64,000 bases of DNA from CAVZBW01 sp963778465 (GTDB lineage Bacteria > Actinomycetota > Acidimicrobiia > Acidimicrobiales > RAAP-2), in the NCBI GenBank assembly GCA_963778465.1, contig CAVZUK010000002.1:930001-994000 (forward strand), written 5' to 3'. This document shows, one piece after another, positions 24,287-33,380 of the stretch (position 1 is its first letter; each line of letters opens with the position of its first letter). The position numbers and the translations under genes are program-made. The notes beneath the pieces were generated by a model. The model ran no database searches. It worked only from the letters and a program-made list of their open reading frames with translations, and was not told the DNA's origin.

Positions 24287-25055
24287 CCTCTCCCCTTTCA
24301 GCCCTCTCGTAACGGAGGAAGAGGGTGTCGCCGTCTCGCAGCACGTGCCGCAGGGCGAACGGCGCGAGGGTCGAGCCGGGCGGTGCGATCGAGACCGGGA
24401 GGGGATCGCCACCCATCAACGGGGCGACCGTGAGGCAGAGCTCGTCGAGGCGGCGTGCCGCCACCAACTCGCCCAACCAGGTCGGTCCCCCTTCGCACAG
24501 CACCACACGATGGCCGCGCTCGGAGAGGGCCCGCATGGCGCGTCCCGGCTCCACCCGCTCCGCGCCGGCGAGCACGACGTCGGCCACGCGGCGTGCCGCC
24601 TCGAGGCGCCCGGGGTCGGCGTTCTCGCACGTGACCACGAGGGTGCGGCTCTCGGGCGGCGCCTCTGCGAAGACCCTGGCGCCCCAGTCGAGGTCCAGCG
24701 ATCGCGTCACCACCGCCACCGGTGGGGTCCCAGACCGTCCGGACGCCCTCCTGGCCGACATGCGGTCCTCGGGCAGTCGCACGGGCCCGTAGCCCTCCCG
24801 GCGCACGGTCTCGGCCCCGACGAGAACGACGTCGGCGAGTGCACGAATGAGGGTGAAGAGCCTCGAGTCCGGCGGCGTCGAGAGCTGGGCGACCCGGCCC
24901 CCGATGGCTGCGGAGCCGTCGAGGCCGCCCACCATGTGGGCCATCACCCAGCACTCGTGCCGTGTCCGCGAGCGGTCGACCTCGGCGTACGGCGCAAGGG
25001 GATCGGCGAGCACCGTGCTGGCTCCCAGCACCTCCACGGGCTCATTGTTGCCCAC
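24276..25055 (-). CDS. RibD C-terminal-like pyrimidine reductase family protein
   Basis: A 259-residue protein with MAHMVGGLDGSAAIGG, LIRALADVVLVGAETVRREGYGP and VVLCEGGPTWLGELVAARRLDELCLTVAP (quoted here in shorter pieces of that order) matching the NADPH-binding reductase domain of RibD and DHFR-like relatives. In mycobacteria a stand-alone protein of this type exists outside the main riboflavin operon. The deaminase half is absent. The start is GTG at 25055. The overlap with the flavin reductase gene suggests a shared flavin- or F420-linked task rather than bulk riboflavin synthesis. Confidence 0.78.
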   Translation of the reverse strand: MGNNEPVEVLGASTVLADPLAPYAEVDRSRTRHECWVMAHMVGGLDGSAAIGGRVAQLSTPPDSRLFTLIRALADVVLVGAETVRREGYGPVRLPEDRMSARRASGRSGTPPVAVVTRSLDLDWGARVFAEAPPESRTLVVTCENADPGRLEAARRVADVVLAGAERVEPGRAMRALSERGHRVVLCEGGPTWLGELVAARRLDELCLTVAPLMGGDPLPVSIAPPGSTLAPFALRHVLRDGDTLFLRYERAERGEDGE

Positions 25056-25083
25056 CGGCCCCCGGAGGCACGCATGCGACCCG

Positions 25084-25769
25084 TCAGAGGCCGTTCTTGT
25101 CGAGCCACGCGAGCGATGCGTCGGCCACCTCGCGCCAGCCCCCGTCGATGGTCAGGGAGTGCCCGCGATCGGCGAACTCGATCATGTCGGTGACCGCCGA
25201 GGAGTGCCGGTACTGCTTGGCGGTGGACTTGGTGATCGCCTCGGGGACCGTGTGGTCCTACCCGCCCATGACGAGCAGCAGCGGGCCCCGGACTCCTCGG
25301 CGCTCACGGCGTTTCCGAAGCTGTAGCGGAATTGCTCGGCGGTCAGCATCACCGACCGGTGCTTGTTGGCGGGATTCTTGAACACGGGGAGCGTCGATCG
25401 GAGGGAGGACAACGGCAGGGGCAGCACGCCCTTGATCTGCGCGGCGTCGATGGCCACGGCGGCCGCCGCTCGGCCCTGGCCGAGGAGCTTCTCGGCGATC
25501 ATGCCGCCAAAGGAGTGCCCGACCAGGACGGGGGGCGCCGGCAGCGACCCGAATGCGGCGGCGTAGTGCTCGACCACGTCGTCGATTCCCTGGTTGGCGA
25601 CGCTCTCGGGGTTGGCGCGAGCGAGCTCGACCGTCGCCTGGTCGCCGGGCCAACCCGGGGCGCTGGTCTCGTACCCCGCCTCGCCGAAGGCCTCCCGCCA
25701 GGGGTCCCAGGACCTCGGATGCAACCACAGGCCATGGATGAAGACGACCGGGTTGGGCTTGGTTGCCAA
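25084..25769 (-). pseudogene. Alpha/beta hydrolase with deletion, frameshift and stop
   Basis: From a TTG at 25769 (GGAGG upstream) the frame reads PNPVVFIHGLWLHPRSW, the nucleophile motif GHSFGG and RYSFGNAVSAEES, then loses the frame near 25305. A different frame continues with GPLLLVMGG, a TAG stop at about 25260, and then DHTVPEAITKSTAKQYRHSS and ADRGHSLTIDGGW to the true family end at 25084. Intact relatives have roughly 30 more residues between SAEES and the GPLL segment, so there is a deletion with a frameshift plus a TAG in place of a codon. The gene is dead unless the sequence is wrong in two places. Confidence 0.8.
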
Positions 25770-25916
25770 TTCTGTGCACCTCCGTGCTGAGCGTTGACTG
25801 CTGACCGAATTGCGTAGCGGTACTGCCTCGCGGGATAACACCGAAAAGTGTGATCGGTAGAGGGGCGGCGTCGCTTCGGTCATGTGACTGCACCGACCGG
25901 CGGCCCCTGTTCGCCG

Positions 25917-26696
25917 CTACCAGGTCGGCACGAGTCCCCCGTCGATCGTGAAGCTCGAGCCGGTGACGTTGGCGGTGCGATCGCTTGCCAGGAGCAAGAC
26001 GAGGTCGGCGACCTCTTGCGGCCGTGTGAAGCGGCCGGTTGCGCTCTGGTGGGCCGCCTGGTCGGCGATCTCCTCGGGCTTGGCCCCCGTCGCCCTGGCG
26101 ACCGTGGCCGCAACTCCCTGGTCCCCGAGCCACAGGTCCGTGGCCACGGGTCCCGGGCTGACCGTATTGACGCGGATGCCGCGGGGGCCGACCTCCTTGG
26201 AGAGCGCCTTCGCGAGGCTGGCGAGGGCGGCCTTGGCGGCGCTGTAGTCGATGACCGCCGGGTCCGAGAGCCACACGTTGACCGAGCCCACGTTGACGAT
26301 CGAGCCGCGCCCGGCGGCCATCATCAGCGGCAGGGCGCTGCGGATGGTGCGAACCGCCGGCACCAGGTTGAGCTCGAACGTGGCAGCCCAGTCGTCATCG
26401 GAGACCTCGAGGAAGCCCCCCGTCCGGGCTGGCGCCGATCCGACGTTGTTCACAAGGACGTCGATCCGGTCGCCCGCCGCCTCGACGAGACGCGCCGGCG
26501 CCGTCGCCTCGGTCAGGTCCAGCTCGACCACGCGGACCGATCCCTCGTCCCGGAGGGCGTCGAGCTCGGACGACGACGTGCGGGCGCCGGCGATCACCCG
26601 GGCCCCCTCGGCGACGAGTCCCTGCGTCACCGCCAGGCCGATGCCCCGGCTCGCGCCGGTCACGATCGCCGTGCGTCCGTTCAGTCCGAGATCCAC
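25917..26696 (-). CDS. SDR-family oxidoreductase
   Basis: A 259-residue SDR from the GTG at 26696: AIVTGASRGIGLAVT, VLVNNVGSAP, SIVNVGSVNVW with the catalytic YSAAK, PRGIRVNTVSPGPVATDLW, and TGSSFTIDGGLVPTW at the end. All catalytic residues are present. The 5' leader contains the 11-bp tandem repeat at 26711-26759. It lies downstream of the quinone reductase gene in the same direction and may be cotranscribed with it. Substrate unknown. Confidence 0.87.
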   Translation of the reverse strand: MDLGLNGRTAIVTGASRGIGLAVTQGLVAEGARVIAGARTSSSELDALRDEGSVRVVELDLTEATAPARLVEAAGDRIDVLVNNVGSAPARTGGFLEVSDDDWAATFELNLVPAVRTIRSALPLMMAAGRGSIVNVGSVNVWLSDPAVIDYSAAKAALASLAKALSKEVGPRGIRVNTVSPGPVATDLWLGDQGVAATVARATGAKPEEIADQAAHQSATGRFTRPQEVADLVLLLASDRTANVTGSSFTIDGGLVPTW

Positions 26697-26710
26697 TGCA
26701 CGCTCCCTTT

Positions 26711-26759
26711 CTCCGGTGTTTCTCCGGTGTTTCTCCGGTGTTGCTCCGGTGTTGCTCCG
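26711..26759 (-). repeat. 11-bp tandem repeat in the leader of the SDR gene
   Basis: Four and a half head-to-tail copies of CTCCGGTGTTT/G on the plus strand (26711-26721, 26722-26732, 26733-26743, 26744-26754, then CTCCG). On the coding strand each copy reads as ACACCGGAG, a ribosome-site-like purine run, ending 15 bases before the start codon of the SDR. Copy number could vary and change expression. Confidence 0.9.
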
Positions 26760-26776
26760 TCGCTTCCCGTGCGGTC

Positions 26777-27715
26777 CTAGCGGACGGTGAGGACCGTCTT
26801 GCCCGCTCCCGTCCCCGTCGAGCCGCTCTCGTAGGCCCGGCGGCCCTCCGACAGGGGGAACGTCCGGGCCACGATCGGGCGCAGCCTGCCGCCGTCGATC
26901 AGCTCGGCGAGTCGCGCCAGCTCGTCGCGTTGCGGGCTCACGATGAAGAACGTCGCGGTGATGCCGCGGTCGCCGGCCAGCGCCGCCGAGGGTGGTGCGC
27001 TCAGGGTCACCAGCCGCCCGCCCGGCCGCACGACTGCGTACCAGTCGTCGGGGGTCGGTCCGCCCACGAAGTCCAAGAGCACGTCCGCCACTCCGACGGC
27101 CTGCGAAGCACCGGCCGTTGCGTAGTCGACCACCCGCTCGGCCCCGAGCGCCGTGAGGAGCGGCGCGTCCGTGCCCGAGGCAACCGCCGTGACGTGCGCG
27201 CCCAGCTGGGCAGCCAACTGAACGGCGAAGACACCGACGCCGCCCGCCGCGCCGCGCACGACGATGTCCTCGCCCGGTGCCGACGCGGCATGGTCGTGGA
27301 TGGCCTGCCACGCCGTCAGGGCCGCCAAGGGGACCGAGGCGGAGGCCACGTGGTCCACCGTGGTCGGGCGCAGGGCCAGCTCCTCTGCGGGGAGGACCAC
27401 GTACTCCGCCGCCGCCCCGTTGCGATCGAAGCGGATCAGACCGAACACCTCGTCGCCCACCGTGACGTGGGCCGCATCCGGGCCGAGCGCCGCCACCCGC
27501 CCGGAGACCTCATGGGAGGGGATGACGGGGGTGCGATCCCTTCCTTCGGCCGTCAACCAGGTCTCGTCCCAACCGAGCTCGGTGAAGGTGATGCCGGCGG
27601 CATGGACCTCGACCAGCGCCTCGTCGGGCCCGGGCTCGGGCCTCGGGGCCCGTTCGTAGACCAGCTGCTCCGGACCACCCCGATTGTGGGCCCGAAGGGC
27701 CATCATCGTGTCCAT
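26777..27715 (-). CDS. Zinc-independent NADPH:quinone reductase-like MDR protein
   Basis: A 312-residue medium-chain reductase. The N-terminal half has AAGITFTELGWDETW and VIPSHEVSGRVAALG; the coenzyme fold is VVRGAAGGVGVFAVQLAAQLGA. No zinc-ligand cysteines are seen, which places it with quinone and enone reductases. ATG at 27715 has GGGAGG six bases upstream. The 61-base gap to the SDR gene contains the tandem repeat. Confidence 0.85.
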   Translation of the reverse strand: MDTMMALRAHNRGGPEQLVYERAPRPEPGPDEALVEVHAAGITFTELGWDETWLTAEGRDRTPVIPSHEVSGRVAALGPDAAHVTVGDEVFGLIRFDRNGAAAEYVVLPAEELALRPTTVDHVASASVPLAALTAWQAIHDHAASAPGEDIVVRGAAGGVGVFAVQLAAQLGAHVTAVASGTDAPLLTALGAERVVDYATAGASQAVGVADVLLDFVGGPTPDDWYAVVRPGGRLVTLSAPPSAALAGDRGITATFFIVSPQRDELARLAELIDGGRLRPIVARTFPLSEGRRAYESGSTGTGAGKTVLTVR

Positions 27716-27854
27716 CGCACGCCTCCCAGCGTCCGCCGGCCCGTTTGCGCGGTGACCCGCGGGTCCCGTCACGAGGGTACGGGCAACCGCGGATCGGCGC
27801 TTCGGTCAATCGACGCGAATTGCCTCACCTCGGCGTCCGCGCCAGGGCTCCTTT

Positions 27855-28133
27855 CTAGGGCGAGGCGAGCCGGCCCGCCAGCTGCGAGCGGGACGTGATG
27901 TCCAGGTTGGGGAACAGGCGGTAGAGGTGGGACCCCACCGTCCGGCGTGAAAGGAGGAGACGCTCCCCGATGTCCCGGTCGGACAGGCCCTCGGTCGCGA
28001 GCCGGGCGATCTGCAGCTCCTGGGCGGAGAGCCGGCTGAGCGTCCCCGGGTCGTGGCCGGCGATCGCCTCGCCGGCCGCCCGGAGCTCCACTCTGGCGCG
28101 TGTCGCCCAGGCGGAGGCCCCGATGAGCGTCAA
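27855..28133 (-). pseudogene. C-terminal fragment of a LuxR-type regulator
   Basis: The frame encodes a complete LuxR helix-turn-helix (LSAQELQIARLATEGLSDRD, then ERLLLSRRTVGSHLYRLFPN) preceded by a short stretch typical of the end of the large ATP-binding LAL-type regulators (GASAWATRARVELRAAGE). A stop lies about 20 bases before the first possible start (TTG at 28133), and the rest of the expected 800-900 residue protein is missing, replaced by the dehydrogenase promoter. It is probably a remnant, though a 92-residue DNA-binding protein could still be made. Confidence 0.75.
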
Positions 28134-28211
28134 GGTGGCGGAGGGCTCGGGTCAAACCATCGCGAGTCCGGCTACCGTGTCCCCGGCGATCGAGGCAGAG
28201 GGGGAGCCGGC

Positions 28212-29441
28212 ATGCAGGCACTGCTGTACGGGGTGAGGCCCGACGAGTGGGAGCCACCCGATCCGTCCAACCGCCTCCAGGCCGGCCTGGCCCGCGTTCC
28301 CATGAGGCTGATCGACCGGGAGGAGCCCCGCCCCCAGCGGAGTGACTGGGTGGTGGCCAAGACCCGGCTCACCGGCATCTGCGGCTCGGACGCGAAGCAG
28401 GTCTTCAGCGACTTCGGGGAGCACCTCGGTGACAGCGCGCTCTCTGGCCTCTTCACCGCGCCGACGGTCCTCGGCCACGAGGTCGTGGCCCAGGTGAGCG
28501 AGCTCGGTCCCGAAGCCCGGGGTCTCGAGATCGGGCAGCGGGTGGTGCTCAATCCGTGGCTCTCCTGCGGTCCCCGGGGGTTCGACCCCCCGTGCCCGTC
28601 GTGCAGCGCCGGCGACTACAGCCTGTGCTGGCACTTCAAGGACGGCCCCATTGCCGCTGGCATCCACACCGGCACCTCGCGTGACGCCCCGGGCGGCTTT
28701 GCCGAGTACTTGCCCGCCCACGACTCGATGCTCATCCCGGTGCCCGACGACATCCCCGACGAGGTCGCCGTCCTGGCCGACCCCTTTACGGTCTCACTCC
28801 ACTCCGTGACCCGTCACCCGCCGCCGCCCGGCGGTCGCGTCCTCGTCTACGGTGCGGGCGCCCTGGGCACGACGGCCACGGCGATCCTCCGGTCGCTGTT
28901 CCCCGACGTCGCCGTGCTGGTGGTGGCCCGGTTCCCGGCACAGGCGGCGATCGCCCGCCGCCTCGGGGCCGACGTGATCGACTCGAGCCCGGTCGAGGCG
29001 CTCCTGGAGGGGGCTGCGGAATGGTCGGGCGGCGTGCTCCAGCCGACCCCCGAAGGCCTCCCGATGGCGCACCCGGGCGGGTTCGACGTGGTCTACGACA
29101 CGATCGGCACGACCGAGACCTCGGAGGTGGGTGTCCGGCTGCTCCGCTCTCGGGGCACGCTCGTCAAGAGCGGCGTCAACGCCCCGGAGCGGTGGGAGTG
29201 GTCGCCCCTCTACTTCAAGGAGATCTCGTGGGTCGGCTCCAACGCCTTCGGCGTGGAGGAGGTGGGCGGCATCCGGATGCACGGGATCGCCCACTACCTG
29301 AGGCTCGTGGGCGAGGGACGGATCGACCTGACGGGCATGCTCACGCACACCTTCCGGCTCGAGCAGTGGCGGGACGCCTTTGTCAGCCTGGCGACGCAGG
29401 GGGAGAGCAACGCGGTGAAGGTCGCCTTCGACTTCCGGTAG
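28212..29441 (+). CDS. Zinc-dependent alcohol dehydrogenase
   Basis: A 409-residue MDR enzyme. TGICGSDAKQVF carries the first catalytic zinc ligand and LGHEVVAQV the second and third; CGPRGFDPPCPSCSAGDYSLC (in two parts) includes the structural-site cysteines. The coenzyme fold is VLVYGAGALGTTATAIL. It is longer than usual because of an insertion after the first zinc ligand (about 30 residues) and another near WSGGVLQPTPEG. Threonine- or sorbitol-dehydrogenase-like chemistry is possible, but the substrate is not predictable. It starts 79 bases from the LuxR remnant. Confidence 0.85.
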   Translation: MQALLYGVRPDEWEPPDPSNRLQAGLARVPMRLIDREEPRPQRSDWVVAKTRLTGICGSDAKQVFSDFGEHLGDSALSGLFTAPTVLGHEVVAQVSELGPEARGLEIGQRVVLNPWLSCGPRGFDPPCPSCSAGDYSLCWHFKDGPIAAGIHTGTSRDAPGGFAEYLPAHDSMLIPVPDDIPDEVAVLADPFTVSLHSVTRHPPPPGGRVLVYGAGALGTTATAILRSLFPDVAVLVVARFPAQAAIARRLGADVIDSSPVEALLEGAAEWSGGVLQPTPEGLPMAHPGGFDVVYDTIGTTETSEVGVRLLRSRGTLVKSGVNAPERWEWSPLYFKEISWVGSNAFGVEEVGGIRMHGIAHYLRLVGEGRIDLTGMLTHTFRLEQWRDAFVSLATQGESNAVKVAFDFR

Positions 29442-29443
29442 TC

Positions 29444-29488
29444 CCCGAGCCCGGACCCCGCCCAAACGAGGTCCGGGTCGGACTCGGG
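29444..29488. terminator. Bidirectional terminator-like hairpin
   Basis: Nested inverted repeats CCCGAG/CTCGGG (29444-29449, 29483-29488) and CCCGGACC/GGTCCGGG (29450-29457, 29470-29477) lie between the convergent dehydrogenase and SPFH genes. The stem would be long and GC-rich; no clear T run is present. Confidence 0.6.
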
Positions 29489-29492
29489 CTGC

Positions 29493-30485
29493 TTAGCTGG
29501 CCGATCCGTTGCTCGCCGGGGTGGGCGAGGGGGTCGCGCCCTTGAGGGCGCCCACGAGCATCTCTGCGCCGCCCACCAAACCCGCCGCCTCGTAGGGAAC
29601 CACGAGCTTGGAGGTGGGAGAGGAGGCGACGTCCTGCAACGCCCGCAGCTGGAGGACGGCGAGCGTGTGTGGGTTGATGGTCGCCTCGTCGATGGCGGAC
29701 AGCGCGGCCGCCTCGCCCTGGCCCTGCAGCAGTCGCGCCTTCTTCTCGCCCTCGGCCCGAAGCTCGAGGGCGCTCCGCTGAGCCTCCGCGGCGAGGATGA
29801 CCGCCTGCTTCCCACCTTCCGCCTCGAGCACCGCGGCCTGCTTGCGGCCCTGGGCACTGTTGATCGCGGCCTGCTGGTCGCCCTCGGATTTCAAGATGAC
29901 GGCCCGCTTGTGCTGCTCCGCCTCCTTCTGCTCCGACATCGCCTGCAGGACGTTGGCCGGCGGCGTGATGTCCAGGATCTCGATGCGGTTGAGGCGAACG
30001 CCCCACTTGAGGGTGGCGTCGGCCATGTGGTCCTGCATCCGCGAGTTGATCGTCTCCCTCTCCGAGAGCGATTGGTCGAGCGAGAGCTCGCCGAAGACCG
30101 CACGCAGGGCGGTGAGTGAGAGCTGGTCGACGGCCAACTGGAAGTCGTTGATCTCGAAGAGCGCAGCCTTCACGTCGATGACCTGGCAGAAGATCGTGGC
30201 GCTGACCCACAGCGAGACGTTGTCCTTGGTGATCACCGCCTGCTTGTCGCCCGTCTGCGGGAATTCCCTCATGTCCACCTTGGTCATGGTGTCGATCAGG
30301 GGGGCCATGACGTGGAACCCCGGCTGGCGGACCGCCTTGAACTCGCCGAGGCGCTTGATCACCCCCACGCTTCCCTGCTGGACGATCTTCAGGGACCGCT
30401 TGATGACGACCAGGATGATCAAGAGCACGACGACCGCCGCGACGGTGATGACCGCCACGACGGCGCCGCTGGTGCTGGCAAACAT
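29493..30485 (-). CDS. SPFH/band-7 (stomatin-like) membrane protein
   Basis: A 330-residue protein with one N-terminal membrane span (about 9-29), a band-7 domain (SVGVIKRLGEFKAVRQPGFH, then VSLWVSATIFCQVIDVKAALF) and a helical Ala/Glu-rich segment (about 185-260, with repeated AEG/AEA heptads) that would form oligomers. Such proteins build membrane microdomains, and their genes are typically paired with an NfeD-type gene, as here (16 bases upstream). The tail after about 300 is Gly/Ser/Pro-rich. Confidence 0.9.
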   Translation of the reverse strand: MFASTSGAVVAVITVAAVVVLLIILVVIKRSLKIVQQGSVGVIKRLGEFKAVRQPGFHVMAPLIDTMTKVDMREFPQTGDKQAVITKDNVSLWVSATIFCQVIDVKAALFEINDFQLAVDQLSLTALRAVFGELSLDQSLSERETINSRMQDHMADATLKWGVRLNRIEILDITPPANVLQAMSEQKEAEQHKRAVILKSEGDQQAAINSAQGRKQAAVLEAEGGKQAVILAAEAQRSALELRAEGEKKARLLQGQGEAAALSAIDEATINPHTLAVLQLRALQDVASSPTSKLVVPYEAAGLVGGAEMLVGALKGATPSPTPASNGSAS

Positions 30486-30501
30486 GGTTGACCTCTTTCG
30501 G

Positions 30502-30714
30502 TTACGGCGTGCCGGCGGGGTAGACGATGAGCAGCCCGCGTTCGACTCCGGCTACCACCACGCTGATGCCTGGTTCGATCTCCTCGCTGGGGTCGAGGGG
30601 GATGGCCATCCATTCCTCACCACGCGCCCGGACCCGGCCGGGGCGGTGGGGATCCTTGACCGTACGTGTGACGAGAGCGGTTTCTCCGATCATGCCCTGG
30701 ACGCCGCTCTGCAT
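30502..30714 (-). CDS. NfeD-like C-terminal OB-fold protein
   Basis: A 70-residue protein with MIGETALVTRTVKDPHRPG, WMAIPLDPSEEIEPG and SVVVAGVERGLLIVYP, matching the soluble beta-barrel of NfeD proteins without the membrane spans or protease domain. It is immediately upstream of the SPFH gene in the same direction, the classical pairing, and probably binds that partner. Because members usually have membrane spans, this is a minimal version. Confidence 0.8.
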   Translation of the reverse strand: MQSGVQGMIGETALVTRTVKDPHRPGRVRARGEEWMAIPLDPSEEIEPGISVVVAGVERGLLIVYPAGTP

Positions 30715-31047
30715 CGCCCTCCTCCCCCTGAGGAGCGTGCGCCGGTGCGCGGCCCCGCCGGCTCCTGCCAGAAGGCCACGATCGGCTGCATCATCTTCGA
30801 CTATAGGGCGCCCGGCCCGCCGTCAGGCGCCGTCCGGCGCGGCGGTCCGATCCTGCTGCCTGGGGGTTTTTCATCGGGAAGGGGCACCCCGCCTGCACAG
30901 ACCGCACCCCGACTCGACTCGTGGTCTCCGTGGCCCCGGTCCAGCCCTTCGTCAGGAGAGTTCGCTCGGCGGGCTCTCCGTTGGTCGGCGCCTTAGTCGG
31001 TCCCGTTGGACGGACGGCGACAGGGCGCAACGGCGAGACTGGAGGCG
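30715..31047. other. 333-base divergent gap with no recognised element
   Basis: The gap between the NfeD-like gene and the gene at 31048. It is GC-rich with short overlapping open frames but no ribosome-site-supported gene, no RNA gene and no clear repeat. It must hold promoters for both directions; I cannot point to them. Confidence 0.5.
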
Positions 31048-32007
31048 GTGGATCTCGACACGGTCGCAGACGAGCTCTACGGGCTCTTGCCCGGCGAATT
31101 CGTCGCGGCACGTGACGCCCGGGCGCGGGAGGCCCGCGACGGCGGCCAGGGACCGCTCGCCCGGGAGATGAAGAGTCTCCGCAAGCCCTCGGCCAGTGCC
31201 TGGTTGGTGAACCTCCTCGTGCGCCGGCGGCACGGGGAGGTGGGGGAGCTGCTCTCGCTGGCGGGCGCGCTCCGCGACGCGCAGGATCAGCTGGCCGAGA
31301 GCGAGCTGCTCCGGCTCGCCGAGCGTCGCCGGGTGCTCGTGAGCGGGCTCGTCCGAGACGCCCGACACCTCGCCGACGAGGTCGGACAGCCCGCAAGCGG
31401 GGCGTCGCTACGGGACCTCGAGGACACGCTCGCGGCGGCCCTCGCGGATCCCGCTGCCGCGGAGGCCGTCGCCTCCGGTCGGCTCACCACGTCACTGCGG
31501 TACTCGGGTTTCGGATCCGTCGACCTCGACGCCGCGGTCGGCGTGCCTCTCGCGGCACGGTCCTCTCTGGCACCCGCATCCGGGGCACCCGCACCTGCGG
31601 CACCCGCCGCCGCAAAGCCGGCACGCCGGAGCGAGACGCCGCGACCCGACGACGGCCCTGGTCGCAGCGCCCGGGGCCGGGGATCGCGAGAGGCCCGGGA
31701 TGCCCTGCGCGACGCTCGCCGCGCCTTGTCGGTGGCGTCGAGGCACGGGGAGGAGAGGCGCGCCCAGGCCGCGCAGGCCCAGCAAGACGTGGCGCGCATC
31801 CGGCGGGAGATCGTTGCGGCGCAGGGCCGGCTCACGAGCCTGCGCGAGGAGGAGCGGCAGGCAGCGGAGCACGTCCGCTCCGCCGAGCGAGCCTGGGTCG
31901 CCGCGGAGAAGGAGGAGCGTGCCGCCGGCGTGCGGCTACGCGGGGCCGAGAGGAAGGTGGGGGCCAACAGGGAGGGCGGGGACGGGACGGAGATCGGAGG
32001 GCGCTGA
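31048..32007 (+). CDS. Coiled-coil protein of unknown function
   Basis: A 319-residue protein with a GTG start three bases after GGAGGC. Residues 1-160 are helical (TVADELYGLLPGEFVAARDA, LAREMKSLRKPSASAWLVNL), followed by an Ala/Pro-rich linker (about 180-215) and a long charged helix (about 225-305: ARDALRDARRALSVA, ERRAQAAQAQQDVARIRREI) that is likely a coiled coil. No signal peptide. Similar Leu-Arg-Lys-Pro-Ser motifs occur in actinobacterial proteins without known function, to my recollection. Sits alone between the SPFH pair and the amidohydrolase. Confidence 0.75.
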   Translation: MDLDTVADELYGLLPGEFVAARDARAREARDGGQGPLAREMKSLRKPSASAWLVNLLVRRRHGEVGELLSLAGALRDAQDQLAESELLRLAERRRVLVSGLVRDARHLADEVGQPASGASLRDLEDTLAAALADPAAAEAVASGRLTTSLRYSGFGSVDLDAAVGVPLAARSSLAPASGAPAPAAPAAAKPARRSETPRPDDGPGRSARGRGSREARDALRDARRALSVASRHGEERRAQAAQAQQDVARIRREIVAAQGRLTSLREEERQAAEHVRSAERAWVAAEKEERAAGVRLRGAERKVGANREGGDGTEIGGR

Positions 32008-32113
32008 CAAGCGGCTTTGCGATCAGGCGGCAACTGACGTGATAGTCATGGTAGGGGACCGGGGGCGCCGGGACGCGCCCTTGGGGCCTGATGCGATCGG
32101 TAGGAGGAAAGAG

Positions 32114-33355
32114 ATGGCGACGGGGAATTCGACGATCGACCAGGCGGGTGGTCGCTACACGATCATCACCGCCGACAGCCACGCCGGCGGGAGTCACGCC
32201 GCCTACCGGGAGTATCTCGATCCCCAGTACCGGGACGAGTTCGACGAGTGGCGGGGACGGTACAAGAACCCGTTCAAGGACCTGGGCGACACCCGTCGCT
32301 ACCGCAACTGGGACAACGAGATGCGCAACAGCCAGCAGCTCGAGGACGGGGTGGTCGGCGAGGTCATCTTTCCCAACACGGTCCCGCCGTTCTTCCCGAG
32401 CTTCGTGCTGTTCGCCCCGCCGCCCGGCCCGGAGGACTACCAGAAGCGGTTGGCCGGCGTCCGGGCGCACAACCGCTGGCTGGTCGACTTCTGCGCGGAC
32501 TTCCCCGAGCGCCGCGCGGGGATCGGCCAGATCTTCTTCAACGACATCGACGACGCGATCGAGGACGTCCACTGGATCAAGGATCACGGGCTCAGGGGAG
32601 GGGTGCTGATCCCCAACGTGCCGCCGGACGTCAAGTGGGTGCGGCCCATCTACGACCCGGAGTACGACCGGCTCTGGGCGGTTCTCCAGGACCTGGAGAT
32701 GCCGGTGAACGTCCACGGTGGCACCGGGGTGCCCGACTACGGCAATTACCCGATCGCGATGCTGCTCTACATCGCCGAGGCCGGGTTCTACTCTCAGCGG
32801 CCCCTGGTGCAGAGCATCCTGGGCGGGGTGTTCGAGCGGTTCCCGCGCCTCAAGTTCGTGATCACCGAGACGGGGTGCGCCTGGGTGCCGCCGCTGCTCC
32901 GGCAGCTCGACGCGACGATCGAGCGGATCAACAAGACGGGCCAGACCGGCGAGATCCGCTACGGCAAGGAAGAGAAGCTCAACAAGCTGGCGAGCGAGTA
33001 CTTCGCGCAAAACGTGTGGATGGGCGTCAGCCAACCCGGTCCGTCGGACGTGGCGGCACGGGACATCATCGGCATCGACCGCTTCATGTGGGGTTCGGAC
33101 TACCCGCACGACGAGGGCACCCACCCGTTCACGCGCGAGCACCTGCGGCAGGTGTTCGCCGGGATCGGACCGAACGAGATGCAGAAGATCCTGGGCGAGA
33201 CCTGTGCCGGGCTCTACGACTTCGATCTCCAGAAGCTGGCGCCTCTGGCGGCCCAGTACGGGCCGACGGTCGAGGAGCTCGCGCAGCCCCTGGAGTCACT
33301 CCCGGACAACCCGAACGAGGCCCTCCTGCGGGGTTCCGGCGCAAGCCTCATCTGA
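32114..33355 (+). CDS. Amidohydrolase-2 family protein
   Basis: A 413-residue protein from the ATG at 32114 (GGAGGAAAGAG upstream). It starts with ITADSHAGG, has VNVHGGTG in the middle and FMWGSDYPHDEGTHP near the end, the metal and catalytic motifs of the amidohydrolase-2 family that includes decarboxylases and lactonases of ring-cleavage paths. The Asp-x-His form instead of His-x-His at the first motif is common among actinobacterial members. Function probably in aromatic or heterocyclic degradation, but not proven by context. Confidence 0.87.
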   Translation: MATGNSTIDQAGGRYTIITADSHAGGSHAAYREYLDPQYRDEFDEWRGRYKNPFKDLGDTRRYRNWDNEMRNSQQLEDGVVGEVIFPNTVPPFFPSFVLFAPPPGPEDYQKRLAGVRAHNRWLVDFCADFPERRAGIGQIFFNDIDDAIEDVHWIKDHGLRGGVLIPNVPPDVKWVRPIYDPEYDRLWAVLQDLEMPVNVHGGTGVPDYGNYPIAMLLYIAEAGFYSQRPLVQSILGGVFERFPRLKFVITETGCAWVPPLLRQLDATIERINKTGQTGEIRYGKEEKLNKLASEYFAQNVWMGVSQPGPSDVAARDIIGIDRFMWGSDYPHDEGTHPFTREHLRQVFAGIGPNEMQKILGETCAGLYDFDLQKLAPLAAQYGPTVEELAQPLESLPDNPNEALLRGSGASLI

Positions 33356-33380
33356 GTCCCGTCCCCCCGACCCAAAGTAG

